Of a stretch of DNA of 53,285 nucleotides, positions 16,615 through 25,616 are shown in pieces (the stretch's first letter is position 1; each line of letters starts with the position of its first letter). Where the stretch lies: positions 1 to 53,285 of the forward strand of contig CASEAJ010000081.1 of NCBI GenBank assembly GCA_949285425.1, in the 5' to 3' direction. The notes beneath the pieces are model-generated. The model did not search any database, had not been told where the DNA came from, and saw only the letters and a program-made list of their open reading frames with translations. This DNA is from an uncultured Porphyromonadaceae bacterium (GTDB lineage Bacteria > Bacteroidota > Bacteroidia > Bacteroidales > Paludibacteraceae). A program made the position numbers and the translations under genes.

Positions 16615-19050
16615 TTACATTAAGACTTCTACGTAGCAGTTATTGTTTTCTTGAAGAGGTATTATATTCCCTTCTATTGCCTTTCCGTCCACCCATATCT
16701 GTGAAACTCCTTTCATTCTGGCGTTGGGGTTTCTGACGGTGATGTGGTAGGTGGTACCGCGGAAGGTGCGGCAGACGGAGTACTCCTTCCATTCGGGCGG
16801 TATGCATGGGTCGATGAGCAGGCCGTCGTATTCAGGGCGTATGCCGAGTATATACTGCGTGATGGCGAAGTAGTTCCATGCGGCGGTTCCGGTGAGCCAC
16901 GAGTTCTTGGCCTCTCCGGGGCGGAAGGCGTCCTTCCCGGCAATCATCTGTGCGTAGACGTAGGGTTCGACCTTGTGCAGCTCGCTGTCGTTCTCCTCAA
17001 TGTAGGCGGGGCATATCTTGCGGTAGTACTCCCATGCCCGGTCACCCCGTCCGCGCACGGTCTCTCCTATCATGATCCAGGGGTTGTTGTGACAGAAAAT
17101 GCCGGCGTTCTCCTTGTAGCCTTCGGGGTAGCTCGATATCTCTCCCGATTCGATATGGTAGACCGTGTAGGCCGGCTGGTTGAGCACGATGCCGTGTTCG
17201 GTGTCGAGGTGTTCCTTCACCGAGTCGAGCGCGCGGTCGACCATGCCCTCTTCCAGTCCTATGCCGGCCATGGTGCACCATCCGTTGGATTCGATGAAGA
17301 TTTTCCCTTCCTCGTTCTCCTTCGATCCTATCTTGCCGCCGAAGAAGTCGTAGGCACGCAGGAACCAGTCCCCGTCCCAACCGTGGCGTTGCACGGCGTC
17401 CTCCATGCGGCCGACCAGCCCGAGTGCACGTCCGGCTTCGGCGGTTTTCCCCACACGTTCGGCCAGGCGGGCGTATTCCCGTCCGTACATGACGAACAGT
17501 CCGGCTATCATGAGGCTTTCGGCCTTCGAGCCTTCGGTCCTGTTTTCGGTGGTCTGGAAGCTTTCGTCCGGATTGTCCGAGAAACAGTTCAGGTTGAGGC
17601 AGTCGTTCCAGTCGGCCCGTCCGATGAGGGGCAGCCCGTGCGGGCCCAGGTTGTCCGCCACGTGGTCGAACGAGACGCGCAGGTGCTCGAAGAGGGGCAC
17701 CTCGGTCCCGAGCCGGTTGTCGTAGGGCACGGGCTCGTCGAGTATGGAGAAGTCGCCCGTCTCCTTCAGGTAGTGCACCACCCCGAAGATGAGCCACATG
17801 GGGTCGTCGTTGAAGCCCTGCCCGATTTCGTTGTTGCCCTTCTTGGTCAGGGGCTGGTACTGGTGGTAGCAGCCTCCGTCGGGGAATTGCGTGGAGGCGA
17901 TGTCGATGATGCGTTCGCGGGCGCGTCCGGGTATCTGGTGCAGGAATCCGACGAGGTCCTGGTTGGAGTCGCGGAATCCCATGCCGCGCCCGATGCCGCT
18001 TTCGAAGAAGGAGGCCGAACGGGAGAAGCAGAAGGTGATCATGCACTGGTACTGGTTCCACACGTTGACCATGCGGTCGAGCTTTTCATTGCCCGAACGC
18101 AGGGTGTACACGCCGAGCAGCCGGTCCCAGTAGGCCCTCAGTTCGGCGAGCGCGGCATCGGCCTTGGCCGGGGTGTCGAAGCGGGCCATCAGCGCCTCGG
18201 CCTTGCGCTTGTCGATGACCTGCGGGCTTTCCCATTTCTCCTCCGGGGCGTTCTCCACGTATCCCAGCACGAACACCAGTTCCCTGGCCTGTCCGGGCTG
18301 CAGCTCCACGTCGAGGCAGTGCGAGGCGACGGGAGACCAGCCGTGGGCCACGCTGTTGCGCGGGCGGCCTTCCATGACCGTCCGGGGCGTGTCGAAGCCG
18401 TTGTATGCGCCGAGAAAGGTGTCGCGGTCGGTGTCGAAGCCCGATATGGGTTCGTTCACCGCATAGAAGGCGTAGTGGTTGCGCCGCTCGCGGTATTCGG
18501 TCTTGTGGTAGAGGGCGCTTCCCCTGACCTCCACTTCGCCGGTGGACAGGTTGCGCTGGAAGTTCTCCATGTCGGTCTGGGCGTTCCACAGGCACCATTC
18601 CACGAACGAGAACAGCCTGAAACGCTTCGTTTCCTGACCGAGGTTGCGCAGCGTCACCTTCTGCACTTCGGCCCAGGCGTGCAGCGGCACGAAGAAGGTG
18701 ACTTCGGCCTCCAGCCCGTTCTTCCGTCCCTTGATGACCGTGTAGTTCATGCCGTGGCGGCACTCGTAGGCATCGAGCGGCGTGCGGCAGGGCTTCCACC
18801 CCGGATTCCACACGCAGCCGCCGTCGTTTATGTAGAAGTAGCGCCCGCCGTTGTCCATCGGCACGCCGTTGTAGCGGTAGCGGGTCAGACGGCGGAACTT
18901 GGCGTCCTTGCAGAAGGTGTAGCCGCCCGCCGTGTTCGATATCAGTCCGAAAAAGTCTTCCGTCCCCAGGTAGTTGATCCACGGGAACGGGGTGCGCGGG
19001 TCGGTAATCACGTACTCCCGCCTGCTGTCGTCAAAATAACCGTATTTCAT
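16615..19050 (-). CDS. GH94 cellobiose phosphorylase-type enzyme
   Basis: An 811-residue cytosolic protein without a signal peptide. It starts [16 protein letters not shown] and continues [12 protein letters not shown], both very typical of cellobiose phosphorylases, and has the family's usual length. The catalytic acid is predicted as D483 in [10 protein letters not shown]. The enzyme would split cellobiose with phosphate into glucose 1-phosphate and glucose, saving ATP. Related GH94 members act on cellodextrins or other beta-glucosides, so the exact substrate is not certain. Most of the gene is very G+C-rich (42 of 60 bases at 17,641-17,700), but its last 120 or so bases (16,615-16,735) return to the lower G+C of the neighbours. 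The shift inside the gene suggests recombination. Confidence 0.9.
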   Translation of the reverse strand: MKYGYFDDSRREYVITDPRTPFPWINYLGTEDFFGLISNTAGGYTFCKDAKFRRLTRYRYNGVPMDNGGRYFYINDGGCVWNPGWKPCRTPLDAYECRHGMNYTVIKGRKNGLEAEVTFFVPLHAWAEVQKVTLRNLGQETKRFRLFSFVEWCLWNAQTDMENFQRNLSTGEVEVRGSALYHKTEYRERRNHYAFYAVNEPISGFDTDRDTFLGAYNGFDTPRTVMEGRPRNSVAHGWSPVASHCLDVELQPGQARELVFVLGYVENAPEEKWESPQVIDKRKAEALMARFDTPAKADAALAELRAYWDRLLGVYTLRSGNEKLDRMVNVWNQYQCMITFCFSRSASFFESGIGRGMGFRDSNQDLVGFLHQIPGRARERIIDIASTQFPDGGCYHQYQPLTKKGNNEIGQGFNDDPMWLIFGVVHYLKETGDFSILDEPVPYDNRLGTEVPLFEHLRVSFDHVADNLGPHGLPLIGRADWNDCLNLNCFSDNPDESFQTTENRTEGSKAESLMIAGLFVMYGREYARLAERVGKTAEAGRALGLVGRMEDAVQRHGWDGDWFLRAYDFFGGKIGSKENEEGKIFIESNGWCTMAGIGLEEGMVDRALDSVKEHLDTEHGIVLNQPAYTVYHIESGEISSYPEGYKENAGIFCHNNPWIMIGETVRGRGDRAWEYYRKICPAYIEENDSELHKVEPYVYAQMIAGKDAFRPGEAKNSWLTGTAAWNYFAITQYILGIRPEYDGLLIDPCIPPEWKEYSVCRTFRGTTYHITVRNPNARMKGVSQIWVDGKAIEGNIIPLQENNNCYVEVLM

Positions 19051-19221
19051 ATCGTTTCGTATAAGTCGTTACTTTCAAGTCGTTCTCTCTGCTTCCATGC
19101 CGGGTTGTCTTGTCCCCGTCCTTTCGCAGACGCTTCCCTGCCGGGGCGGGCCAACGGTTCTTGAATGAGGGATTCCCGTGTCCTTTCCCCGGAAGGTAAT
19201 TCCCGTCATGCCGCATGCGGA

Positions 19222-19305
19222 TTTCCCACCGGAGGGAAATATTTTTCCGGTATATCGGAAATATTTTTCCGTCCTGCCGGAAATTTCGCTCCGTCCGTAC
19301 GGAAA
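19222..19305. repeat. Palindromic array E: four 18-nt units with 4-nt separators
   Basis: Units are TTTCCCACCGGAGGGAAA (19,222), TTTCCGGTATATCGGAAA (19,244), TTTCCGTCCTGCCGGAAA (19,266) and GCTCCGTCCGTACGGAAA (19,288). Separators are TATT, TATT and TTTC, so the period is exactly 22 nt. GCATGC occurs on both sides (19,213 and 19,313). The array fills most of the 304-bp gap between the symporter and GH94, which otherwise holds nothing I recognise. Unit sequences resemble those of element F near dnaK. Confidence 0.8.
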
Positions 19306-19354
19306 ATCCTGCGCATGCCACGGTTGTTCCACCGCAAAAGCCCGGACGGCAGTT

Positions 19355-21208
19355 TCAGTCCTCGAGCTTGTCGTACCAGTTGCGTTTCAGCACGACCGTG
19401 GTCACTGCCACCAGGGCTGCCGCCACGCCCGCCGCCAGGAACTGTTTCACCACGAGGTATATCGGTGCCGCCACCAGGGCCGTCTGCCACACGATGCCCA
19501 CGGCCACGTTCGTCAGGTCGCGTGCGGCCGAGGTGTTCTTCCTGAATCCGGGGTTTTCGGCTGCTACCAGTTCGTGTACCGGCCCCCACCAGCCCCACGG
19601 ACGGGTCTTGGCGTAGAAGTTCTTCAGCACCTCCATGTCGGTGGGAGGGGCCGACAGGGTCCCCCACAGGCAGCCGCCTGCCGAGAAGAGCAGGATGATG
19701 GGGAAATAATACAGCGGCAGCACGCCGTCGGACCACGGCAGGAGGGGAATGACGAGTGCCGGGACCATGCCGGCGGCCATGCCCCAGGCGAATCCGCGTC
19801 CGTTGAAGCGCCACCAGTGCCATTTCAGTATGTTGGCCGCTATGTAGCTGCCGTACAGCGCCCCCGTCACCCACTGCAGCACGCTGTTCACATCCTCGGC
19901 CAGCACGCCGAAGCAGATGCTCACCGCCACAATCAGCAGTCCGGCCACGTGGTTGGCACGGCTGGCCTGGCGAGGGGTGGCATCCTGCTTGAAGTACTTT
20001 ATGTATATGTCATTCACTATGTAGGCCTGCACGGCATTCAGGGTGCCGGCGAAGGTGGACATGAAGGCTGCCAGCAGTCCGGCCAGTATCAGGCCCGTGA
20101 GTCCGGCCGGTATCCACGGGTGGTTCACCACCGCCGGAAGCACCAGCTCGAAGTCGATGGCTCCGGAGGCGTTGCGTATCTGCCCCTCGATCTGGTCGAA
20201 CAGGATGAGTCCCAGCACGGCGAATCCGGCAATCATGAGGTAGCGCACCGGCATGAGGATGACCGTGACCGAACCGCTCATGAGCGCGGCTTCGCGCGGG
20301 GAACGAGTGGAGAGTATCTTCTGCATGTCGTATGTGGGGGCCGGTCCGGCGACGCTCGACAGCACGCCCTTGAGCAGCACCATGCCGAAGAACAGGCTGA
20401 ACAGCCGGTAGCCGTCGCTGGCTATCTTGTCGTTGAACTCGGCGAACTTGCCCTGCCACTCCAGCCCGAGCGTCGGGCCGAAGCCCGCCGAATACCACCC
20501 GGAGGGAAGCCAGGAGGAGAAATCGGCCGCATCCAGGTGCAGCATGGCGATGACGGCAACGGCAACGCCCGCAAGGGCCATGATGAGGTACTGCGCCACA
20601 TCGGCCCACACGATGCTCATCATGCCGCCCAGCAGGGCGTAGAACACCGCGAAAAGCGTGAACGTGATGCCCCACACGTGCGGCACGTAGGCATCGGGAA
20701 CGAAGCCCATGAACGGGAACACCTCCTTCAGGGGAAGGAATATCTCGATGAACTTGCCCATGCCGATGAAGCCGTAGGCCAGCATGCTCAGGCCCACCAG
20801 AATGGCGAACACCACCACGATCCAGTGGGAGGTCACCGCACCCCGGTCACGGCCGAAACGGAAACCTATCCACTCGGCACCCGTGGTGCACCCCGAGCGG
20901 CGGAGCCACGCCGACAGGTAGACCATGAGGAATATCTGGTTGAACACCGGCCACAGCCACGGTATGTAGATGCTTTTCAGACCGTAAACCACCGTGATGG
21001 CAACCAGCCACACCGTACCCGATATGTCGAACATACCCGAGGCGTTCGACAGACCCAGCATGTACCACGGAATGCTTTTGCCCCCCAACAGGTATGATTC
21101 GAGATTACGGGAGGCGCGACGCTTGAGATGGATACCTATATATATTAGGACTCCAAGATAAAGAACGATAATCGATAGGTCGATGAGCGATAAAAAAGAA
21201 TGACTCAT
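19355..21208 (-). CDS. Sodium/solute symporter, SSS family
   Basis: A 617-residue inner-membrane protein with about 13 hydrophobic helices. Features of the sodium:solute symporter family (PF00474) include LGLSNASGMFDISGTVW in the second helix region, GGMMSIVWADVAQY and LLAAFMSTFAGTLNAVQAYIVNDIY. It probably imports a sugar or disaccharide released in the periplasm for GH94 downstream, but substrate type cannot be read from the sequence. The gene is G+C-rich except for its first 90 or so bases (21,120-21,208), where composition drops abruptly. It is transcribed away from the hybrid regulator gene, and a -7 box lies at 21,351-21,358. Confidence 0.88.
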   Translation of the reverse strand: MSHSFLSLIDLSIIVLYLGVLIYIGIHLKRRASRNLESYLLGGKSIPWYMLGLSNASGMFDISGTVWLVAITVVYGLKSIYIPWLWPVFNQIFLMVYLSAWLRRSGCTTGAEWIGFRFGRDRGAVTSHWIVVVFAILVGLSMLAYGFIGMGKFIEIFLPLKEVFPFMGFVPDAYVPHVWGITFTLFAVFYALLGGMMSIVWADVAQYLIMALAGVAVAVIAMLHLDAADFSSWLPSGWYSAGFGPTLGLEWQGKFAEFNDKIASDGYRLFSLFFGMVLLKGVLSSVAGPAPTYDMQKILSTRSPREAALMSGSVTVILMPVRYLMIAGFAVLGLILFDQIEGQIRNASGAIDFELVLPAVVNHPWIPAGLTGLILAGLLAAFMSTFAGTLNAVQAYIVNDIYIKYFKQDATPRQASRANHVAGLLIVAVSICFGVLAEDVNSVLQWVTGALYGSYIAANILKWHWWRFNGRGFAWGMAAGMVPALVIPLLPWSDGVLPLYYFPIILLFSAGGCLWGTLSAPPTDMEVLKNFYAKTRPWGWWGPVHELVAAENPGFRKNTSAARDLTNVAVGIVWQTALVAAPIYLVVKQFLAAGVAAALVAVTTVVLKRNWYDKLED

Positions 21209-21350
21209 GGTTGATTTGTGTTTTTTTGTGTTATTTGAATGTATTGATGTTTTGCTGCAAAAACTAATCGCTTTTTTTGTTTTTACTGGTTTTTATGGTT
21301 TGCAAAAAAACAAGGCTGATTATGATTTTTGCACCTTGGCTTTTTCATTA

Positions 21351-21358
21351 CAAATGTA
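21351..21358 (-). promoter_or_regulatory. Candidate -7 box for the symporter-GH94-GH88 block
   Basis: The minus strand reads TACATTTG, identical to the GH92 box at 10,499-10,506. An AATATT half-site starts 29 bp upstream (21,387), against 28 bp at GH92, although the rest of the 34-bp operator is poorly conserved. The leader would be about 140 nt. Confidence 0.4.
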
Positions 21359-21434
21359 GACCAAGAAGTGATAATAAATATAGAACAATATTCCAAAAAC
21401 ATGAAAGATGGTTATTTTGGAGTGCAGAATACAA

Positions 21435-21466
21435 TATATTTGCATATTTGTGGAGTATATTTGCAT
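21435..21466 (+). promoter_or_regulatory. Direct repeat and -7 box upstream of the hybrid regulator
   Basis: TATATTTGCAT occurs at 21,435-21,445 and again at 21,456-21,466, exactly 21 bp (two helical turns) apart. The second copy is a full TAnnTTTG match and could be the -7 box of the regulator gene starting at 21,515. AraC-type domains often bind direct repeats with this spacing, so self-regulation is possible. Confidence 0.4.
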
Positions 21467-21514
21467 CCTAAAAAATCAAGAAACTATACTTTTGGATAAC
21501 TTTTTCGTGCAACC

Positions 21515-24500
21515 ATGAAGAGATTCGTATTTGTTCAATTCATCATTTTATTTACAACTTCCTTGCAGGCCTATTACTTTAGAAGTTATCAGGTCGAAGA
21601 TGGACTTTCCCATAACAGTGTATGGACTGTGATGCAGGATAGCCGGGGCTTTATGTGGTTTGGCACGAATGATGGTTTGAACCGTTTTGATGGAAAATCA
21701 TTCAAGGTGTTTAAAAAGCAACCGGGCAATCCGTATTCTATAGGAAATAATTTCATACATTGTTTGAAAGAAGATTCGCAAGGACGCTTTTTCGTGGGTA
21801 CGAAGGAGGGACTTTATCTTTATGATTCCGACCTGGAACGTTTTGAACAGGTTTCGTTGAATAGAGCTGCAGGTGATGAGGCCAGTATTCATGCCGTGTT
21901 CGAATCGCAGTCTGGAGAAATATGGGTTGCTTGTCATGGTCAGGGACTTTATGTGTTGAATCCGGATTTGAGCATAAAGAAACATTTTGTAAAAGATGGT
22001 ACTCCGGATTCACTGCCTTGCAATTCGATTTGGACGGTTGTTCAGGATTACGTGGGCAATATATGGTTGGGAACATCGGGTGGTGGTTTGGTGTTGTTTG
22101 ACTCTCAACGTGAGAAATTCACTCAAATGTCGGCCGATCCGGATTTTGAAATAAAAGATCCTGTTGTCAATACGCTTTTTTGTGATGCGGATTATAATCT
22201 GTGGGTAGGCACTTTCATGTCGGGGCTTTACCGATATAATTATAGGACCGGAAAGGTTTGTAATTATATGAACCAGGAGGCATTCAATATTAAGTCTATT
22301 GTAGAGTATTCGGATCATGAACTGATTATGGGATGTGACAGGGGGTTGGTCACGTTCGATCGTAATAAGGAGTCTTTTACGCTGTTGAACAGTAGTATGG
22401 ATAATATGACCGACAATTCCATATTCTCTATCACAAGAGATAACGAAGGGTCGTTCTGGATTGGAACCTATTTCGGTGGAGTTAATTATTTCTCGCCCAT
22501 GATAAACACGTTTTCGTATTACTACAATTCACCGAAAGAATCGTCCAAAAAAAGTATTGTTAGTAGCTTCGCTGAAGATGAAGATGGAAAAATATGGGTG
22601 GGTACATACAATGATGGCTTGAGCCTTTTCAATGCCGAGACAGAACGTTTCGATCCAGTACGCATAGATGTGGGATATCATAATGTACAGGACCTTTATT
22701 TTGACAATGGTAAATTATATGTCAGTTTATATGGGCAGGGAATAGCTATATTGAATGTGGAGACAGGAGAAATTGAACATTTGTCGCAGCGTCCGGAAGT
22801 GGGGGAAAAGATAAGCAGTTTTGTAACGACCATATTCAAGAGTGCAAAAGGATATTATCTTTTTGCATCGGATGATGGGGTGACCATGTATTATCCCCGT
22901 ACTCGGGAAGCGCGTAAAATAGTTGAATTGGATGCTTTGCCCGTAAAAGACATTGTTGAAGATTATAACGGTGCCTTGTGGTTTGCCACGCATGCTCATG
23001 GACTATTGCGTTTGAATGCAGATGGAACATGGGATACGTTTGCGCATGATACGGGTGATACTCTTTCGCTTCCAACCAATAATGTCAACTGTGTTTACCA
23101 AGATTCGAAGTTTCGTATTTGGGCCGGAACGGAAGGTTGCGGCTTACTGTTGTTCAATGCCCAGAAACAACGGTTTGAACAAACCTTGAATGTTCGTAAC
23201 GGTTTACCTTCCAATATCGTTTATGCTGTTCAAGATGATGCGGAAGGAAATATGTGGGTAGCAACCGGAGGTGGATTGATAAGGTTGGGGGATAGTCTGA
23301 AGTCGGTGGAAAGCTTTGGCTTTTTAGAAGATGTGCAAAGAATACGTTATAATCCTAAAGCTGTTTTGAAGACTGTGGATAACCGGATTTACTTTGGAGG
23401 AACCAATGGCTTTATCGCGTTTTATCCAAAGGAAATAAAGCGTAATGAGGAAAAACCGGCTCTGGAATTTACCGGTTTTCAAGTGTTCAACAAAGCGATT
23501 GTGCCTGGAGCGGATTCTTATTTGAAAATGGGTTTGAACAAGACCGAAAGGATAGTATTGGACAGGAAACAATCCACTTTCAGTTTTGATTTTGTTGCAT
23601 TGAGTTATTTGGCTCCAGATGAAAACAGCTATGCTTATATGCTGGAAGGATTTGATGCGGATTGGAATTATGTGCATGGCGATAACCGTGCACACTATAT
23701 GAACATACCACGGGGCGAATATGTATTTAAAGTAAAAGGCAGTAATAATAATGGAGTGTGGAGCGATGTGAAACGGATAGAAATAAAAGTAAAACCTCCG
23801 TTTTTTGCCTCTTTGGGCATGATTTTCTTTTACGGCTTTTTGTTGGTGAATATTGTTATGTTAGCTTTATGGCGCTACAACAAACGTATAGATTCGGAAA
23901 ACAAGGAAAAAATATACAAGTATAAAGTTGAAAAAGAAAAGGAAATATACCAGACTCAGATAAAGTTTTTTACTGGCATTGCTCATGAGATACGAACTCC
24001 ACTGACGTTGATTACGGCTCCTTTAGAAAATATATTGAATTCGGGAGATGGCAATGAAAAAACCAAAAGCAACCTGAATGTCATAAAAGTGAATGCAGAC
24101 AGACTGTTGAACTTGATAAACCAGTTGCTGGACTTTCGTAAAGTGGAAGAAAACATGTTTCTTCTCAAATTTCACTATCAGGACATTGTTGCCATTGTAC
24201 GTTCTGTGTATACGCAGTATTATCAGAATGCGAAAATGAACGGGATAGAGATGGCATTGACGGTTCAGGAAGAACCGATAAACCTTTCTGTCGATTCGGA
24301 AGCTATATACAAGATTGTGAGCAATCTGGTTTCAAATGCTGTAAAATATGCAAAATCGCGTATTGACATTACGGTGGAAGTGGCTAATGGAAGTGTGCTT
24401 GTTTCGGTTGACGATGATGGAGTAGGTATAGACAAAATATATTCGGATAAGGTATTTGAACCGTTTTTTCAGGTAGAGGATGGTGATAATACATTGAAGA

Positions 24501-25477
24501 GCGGTTCTGGTTTGGGTCTGTCATTGGCGAAAGCGTTGGCTGAAAAACATTCAGGTGAACTTATGGTCAATTGCGAGGAGGGCAGGGGATCTTTGTTCAT
24601 TCTTCGCATACCGATAATGAAAAGAGAGGAACATGTAGAGGAACTATTGGAAGAACAGCATTTGGATGTGCCTGAAATACATGCTGGTAAGGCGGATTCA
24701 GTTCGTCAATATATACTGATAGTGGAGGATAGTCGTGATTTGCGTGAATTTCTTGTCAACAGTCTGCAGGATGACTATGTTGTTTTTGAGGCAGAAGATG
24801 GGGTAAGAGCATTAGAAATATTGGAAACAGAGATGATAGACATTATTGTCTCAGATATAATGATGCCGAGAATGGATGGGTTGGAATTGTGCAATCGGGT
24901 TAAAAGCAATGTGGCCTATTCCCATATTCCGATTATATTGCTTTCTGCCAAAACAGATGTGCTGACGAAGATAGAGGGCTTGAACAAAGGTGCAGATGTG
25001 TATTTGGAAAAACCTTTCTCGTTTGAGCAACTGAAAGCTCAGATAAACAGTATTATTGAGAACAGAAACCATATTCGGGAAAACTTCATGCAATCTCCTT
25101 TGCGCTATTTTAAACAAAATACAAATGTGGAAAAGAAATCGGATGATGCTGAATTTATAGAAAAGTTGAATACGTATGTGTTGGATAATCTGTCGGATGA
25201 AGATTTTACTTTGGAAAGTCTGTCGGAATTGTTTTCAATGAGCCGTTCTCTTTTCCACAGAAAGATAAAAAGTTTGACGGGATTGACTCCCAATGATTAC
25301 GTAAAAGTAATTCGGCTTACTCAGAGTGCACAGCTATTGGCAAGTGGCAAATATAAAGTGAATGAGGTATGCTATATGGTAGGTTTTAATACGCCATCTT
25401 ATTTTTCAAAATGTTTTTATAAACAGTTTGGAAAACTGCCGAAAGATTATATCGTTGTGTCGGAAGAAAATGTATAG
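21515..25477 (+). CDS. Hybrid two-component system regulator of the PUL
   Basis: A 1320-residue one-protein signalling system. After a short signal peptide come two propeller-forming sets of Reg_prop repeats (motifs such as DGLSHNSVWTVMQDSRGFMW, IWLGTSGGG, NMWVATGGG), a Y_Y_Y domain (about 680-755) and a membrane helix near 765-790. In the cytoplasm follow a histidine kinase with H824 in GIAHEIRTPLTL, an ATPase (NLVSNAVKYA, GSGLGLSLAKAL), a receiver domain with phospho-acceptor D1114 in IVSDIMMPRMDG, and an AraC-type DNA-binding domain at the C-terminus. Such regulators sense an oligosaccharide in the periplasm and activate their PUL. It is encoded beside susC and is the likely activator for this locus, including the paired operator at 10,532-10,799. 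Confidence 0.95.
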   Translation: MKRFVFVQFIILFTTSLQAYYFRSYQVEDGLSHNSVWTVMQDSRGFMWFGTNDGLNRFDGKSFKVFKKQPGNPYSIGNNFIHCLKEDSQGRFFVGTKEGLYLYDSDLERFEQVSLNRAAGDEASIHAVFESQSGEIWVACHGQGLYVLNPDLSIKKHFVKDGTPDSLPCNSIWTVVQDYVGNIWLGTSGGGLVLFDSQREKFTQMSADPDFEIKDPVVNTLFCDADYNLWVGTFMSGLYRYNYRTGKVCNYMNQEAFNIKSIVEYSDHELIMGCDRGLVTFDRNKESFTLLNSSMDNMTDNSIFSITRDNEGSFWIGTYFGGVNYFSPMINTFSYYYNSPKESSKKSIVSSFAEDEDGKIWVGTYNDGLSLFNAETERFDPVRIDVGYHNVQDLYFDNGKLYVSLYGQGIAILNVETGEIEHLSQRPEVGEKISSFVTTIFKSAKGYYLFASDDGVTMYYPRTREARKIVELDALPVKDIVEDYNGALWFATHAHGLLRLNADGTWDTFAHDTGDTLSLPTNNVNCVYQDSKFRIWAGTEGCGLLLFNAQKQRFEQTLNVRNGLPSNIVYAVQDDAEGNMWVATGGGLIRLGDSLKSVESFGFLEDVQRIRYNPKAVLKTVDNRIYFGGTNGFIAFYPKEIKRNEEKPALEFTGFQVFNKAIVPGADSYLKMGLNKTERIVLDRKQSTFSFDFVALSYLAPDENSYAYMLEGFDADWNYVHGDNRAHYMNIPRGEYVFKVKGSNNNGVWSDVKRIEIKVKPPFFASLGMIFFYGFLLVNIVMLALWRYNKRIDSENKEKIYKYKVEKEKEIYQTQIKFFTGIAHEIRTPLTLITAPLENILNSGDGNEKTKSNLNVIKVNADRLLNLINQLLDFRKVEENMFLLKFHYQDIVAIVRSVYTQYYQNAKMNGIEMALTVQEEPINLSVDSEAIYKIVSNLVSNAVKYAKSRIDITVEVANGSVLVSVDDDGVGIDKIYSDKVFEPFFQVEDGDNTLKSGSGLGLSLAKALAEKHSGELMVNCEEGRGSLFILRIPIMKREEHVEELLEEQHLDVPEIHAGKADSVRQYILIVEDSRDLREFLVNSLQDDYVVFEAEDGVRALEILETEMIDIIVSDIMMPRMDGLELCNRVKSNVAYSHIPIILLSAKTDVLTKIEGLNKGADVYLEKPFSFEQLKAQINSIIENRNHIRENFMQSPLRYFKQNTNVEKKSDDAEFIEKLNTYVLDNLSDEDFTLESLSELFSMSRSLFHRKIKSLTGLTPNDYVKVIRLTQSAQLLASGKYKVNEVCYMVGFNTPSYFSKCFYKQFGKLPKDYIVVSEENV

Positions 25478-25548
25478 ATATATGGATTGTTTTTAAGAAA
25501 GGAGGTGTAATTGTCGATAAATAGACGGTATGTATTTGTTTTTGAAAT

Positions 25549-25562
25549 CTTCAAGTTTGAAG
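25549..25562. promoter_or_regulatory. Palindrome upstream of susC
   Basis: CTTCAAGTTTGAAG is a perfect 6-bp inverted repeat with a 2-bp centre, 55 bp before the susC start. The sequence TTCAAGT followed by AAG and GG loosely resembles part of operator arm 2 (10,784-10,800). No clear -7 box was found in this 139-bp gap. The functional link is weak. Confidence 0.25.
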
Positions 25563-25616
25563 CTTGGAAACATGACTTTTCAGTTAATATAAGTAGGGTC
25601 TCTAATACCTAAAATT

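Noticed and set aside
16744..19164. 806-residue open frame on the plus strand opposite GH94
   Set aside because: It is antisense to a clear GH94 gene in a G+C-rich stretch, where long chance frames are common, and its translation is low in recognisable domains.
19178..21097. 639-residue open frame opposite the symporter
   Set aside because: It is rich in histidine, glutamine and arginine as expected for the reverse of a G+C-rich membrane-protein gene, and has no domain.
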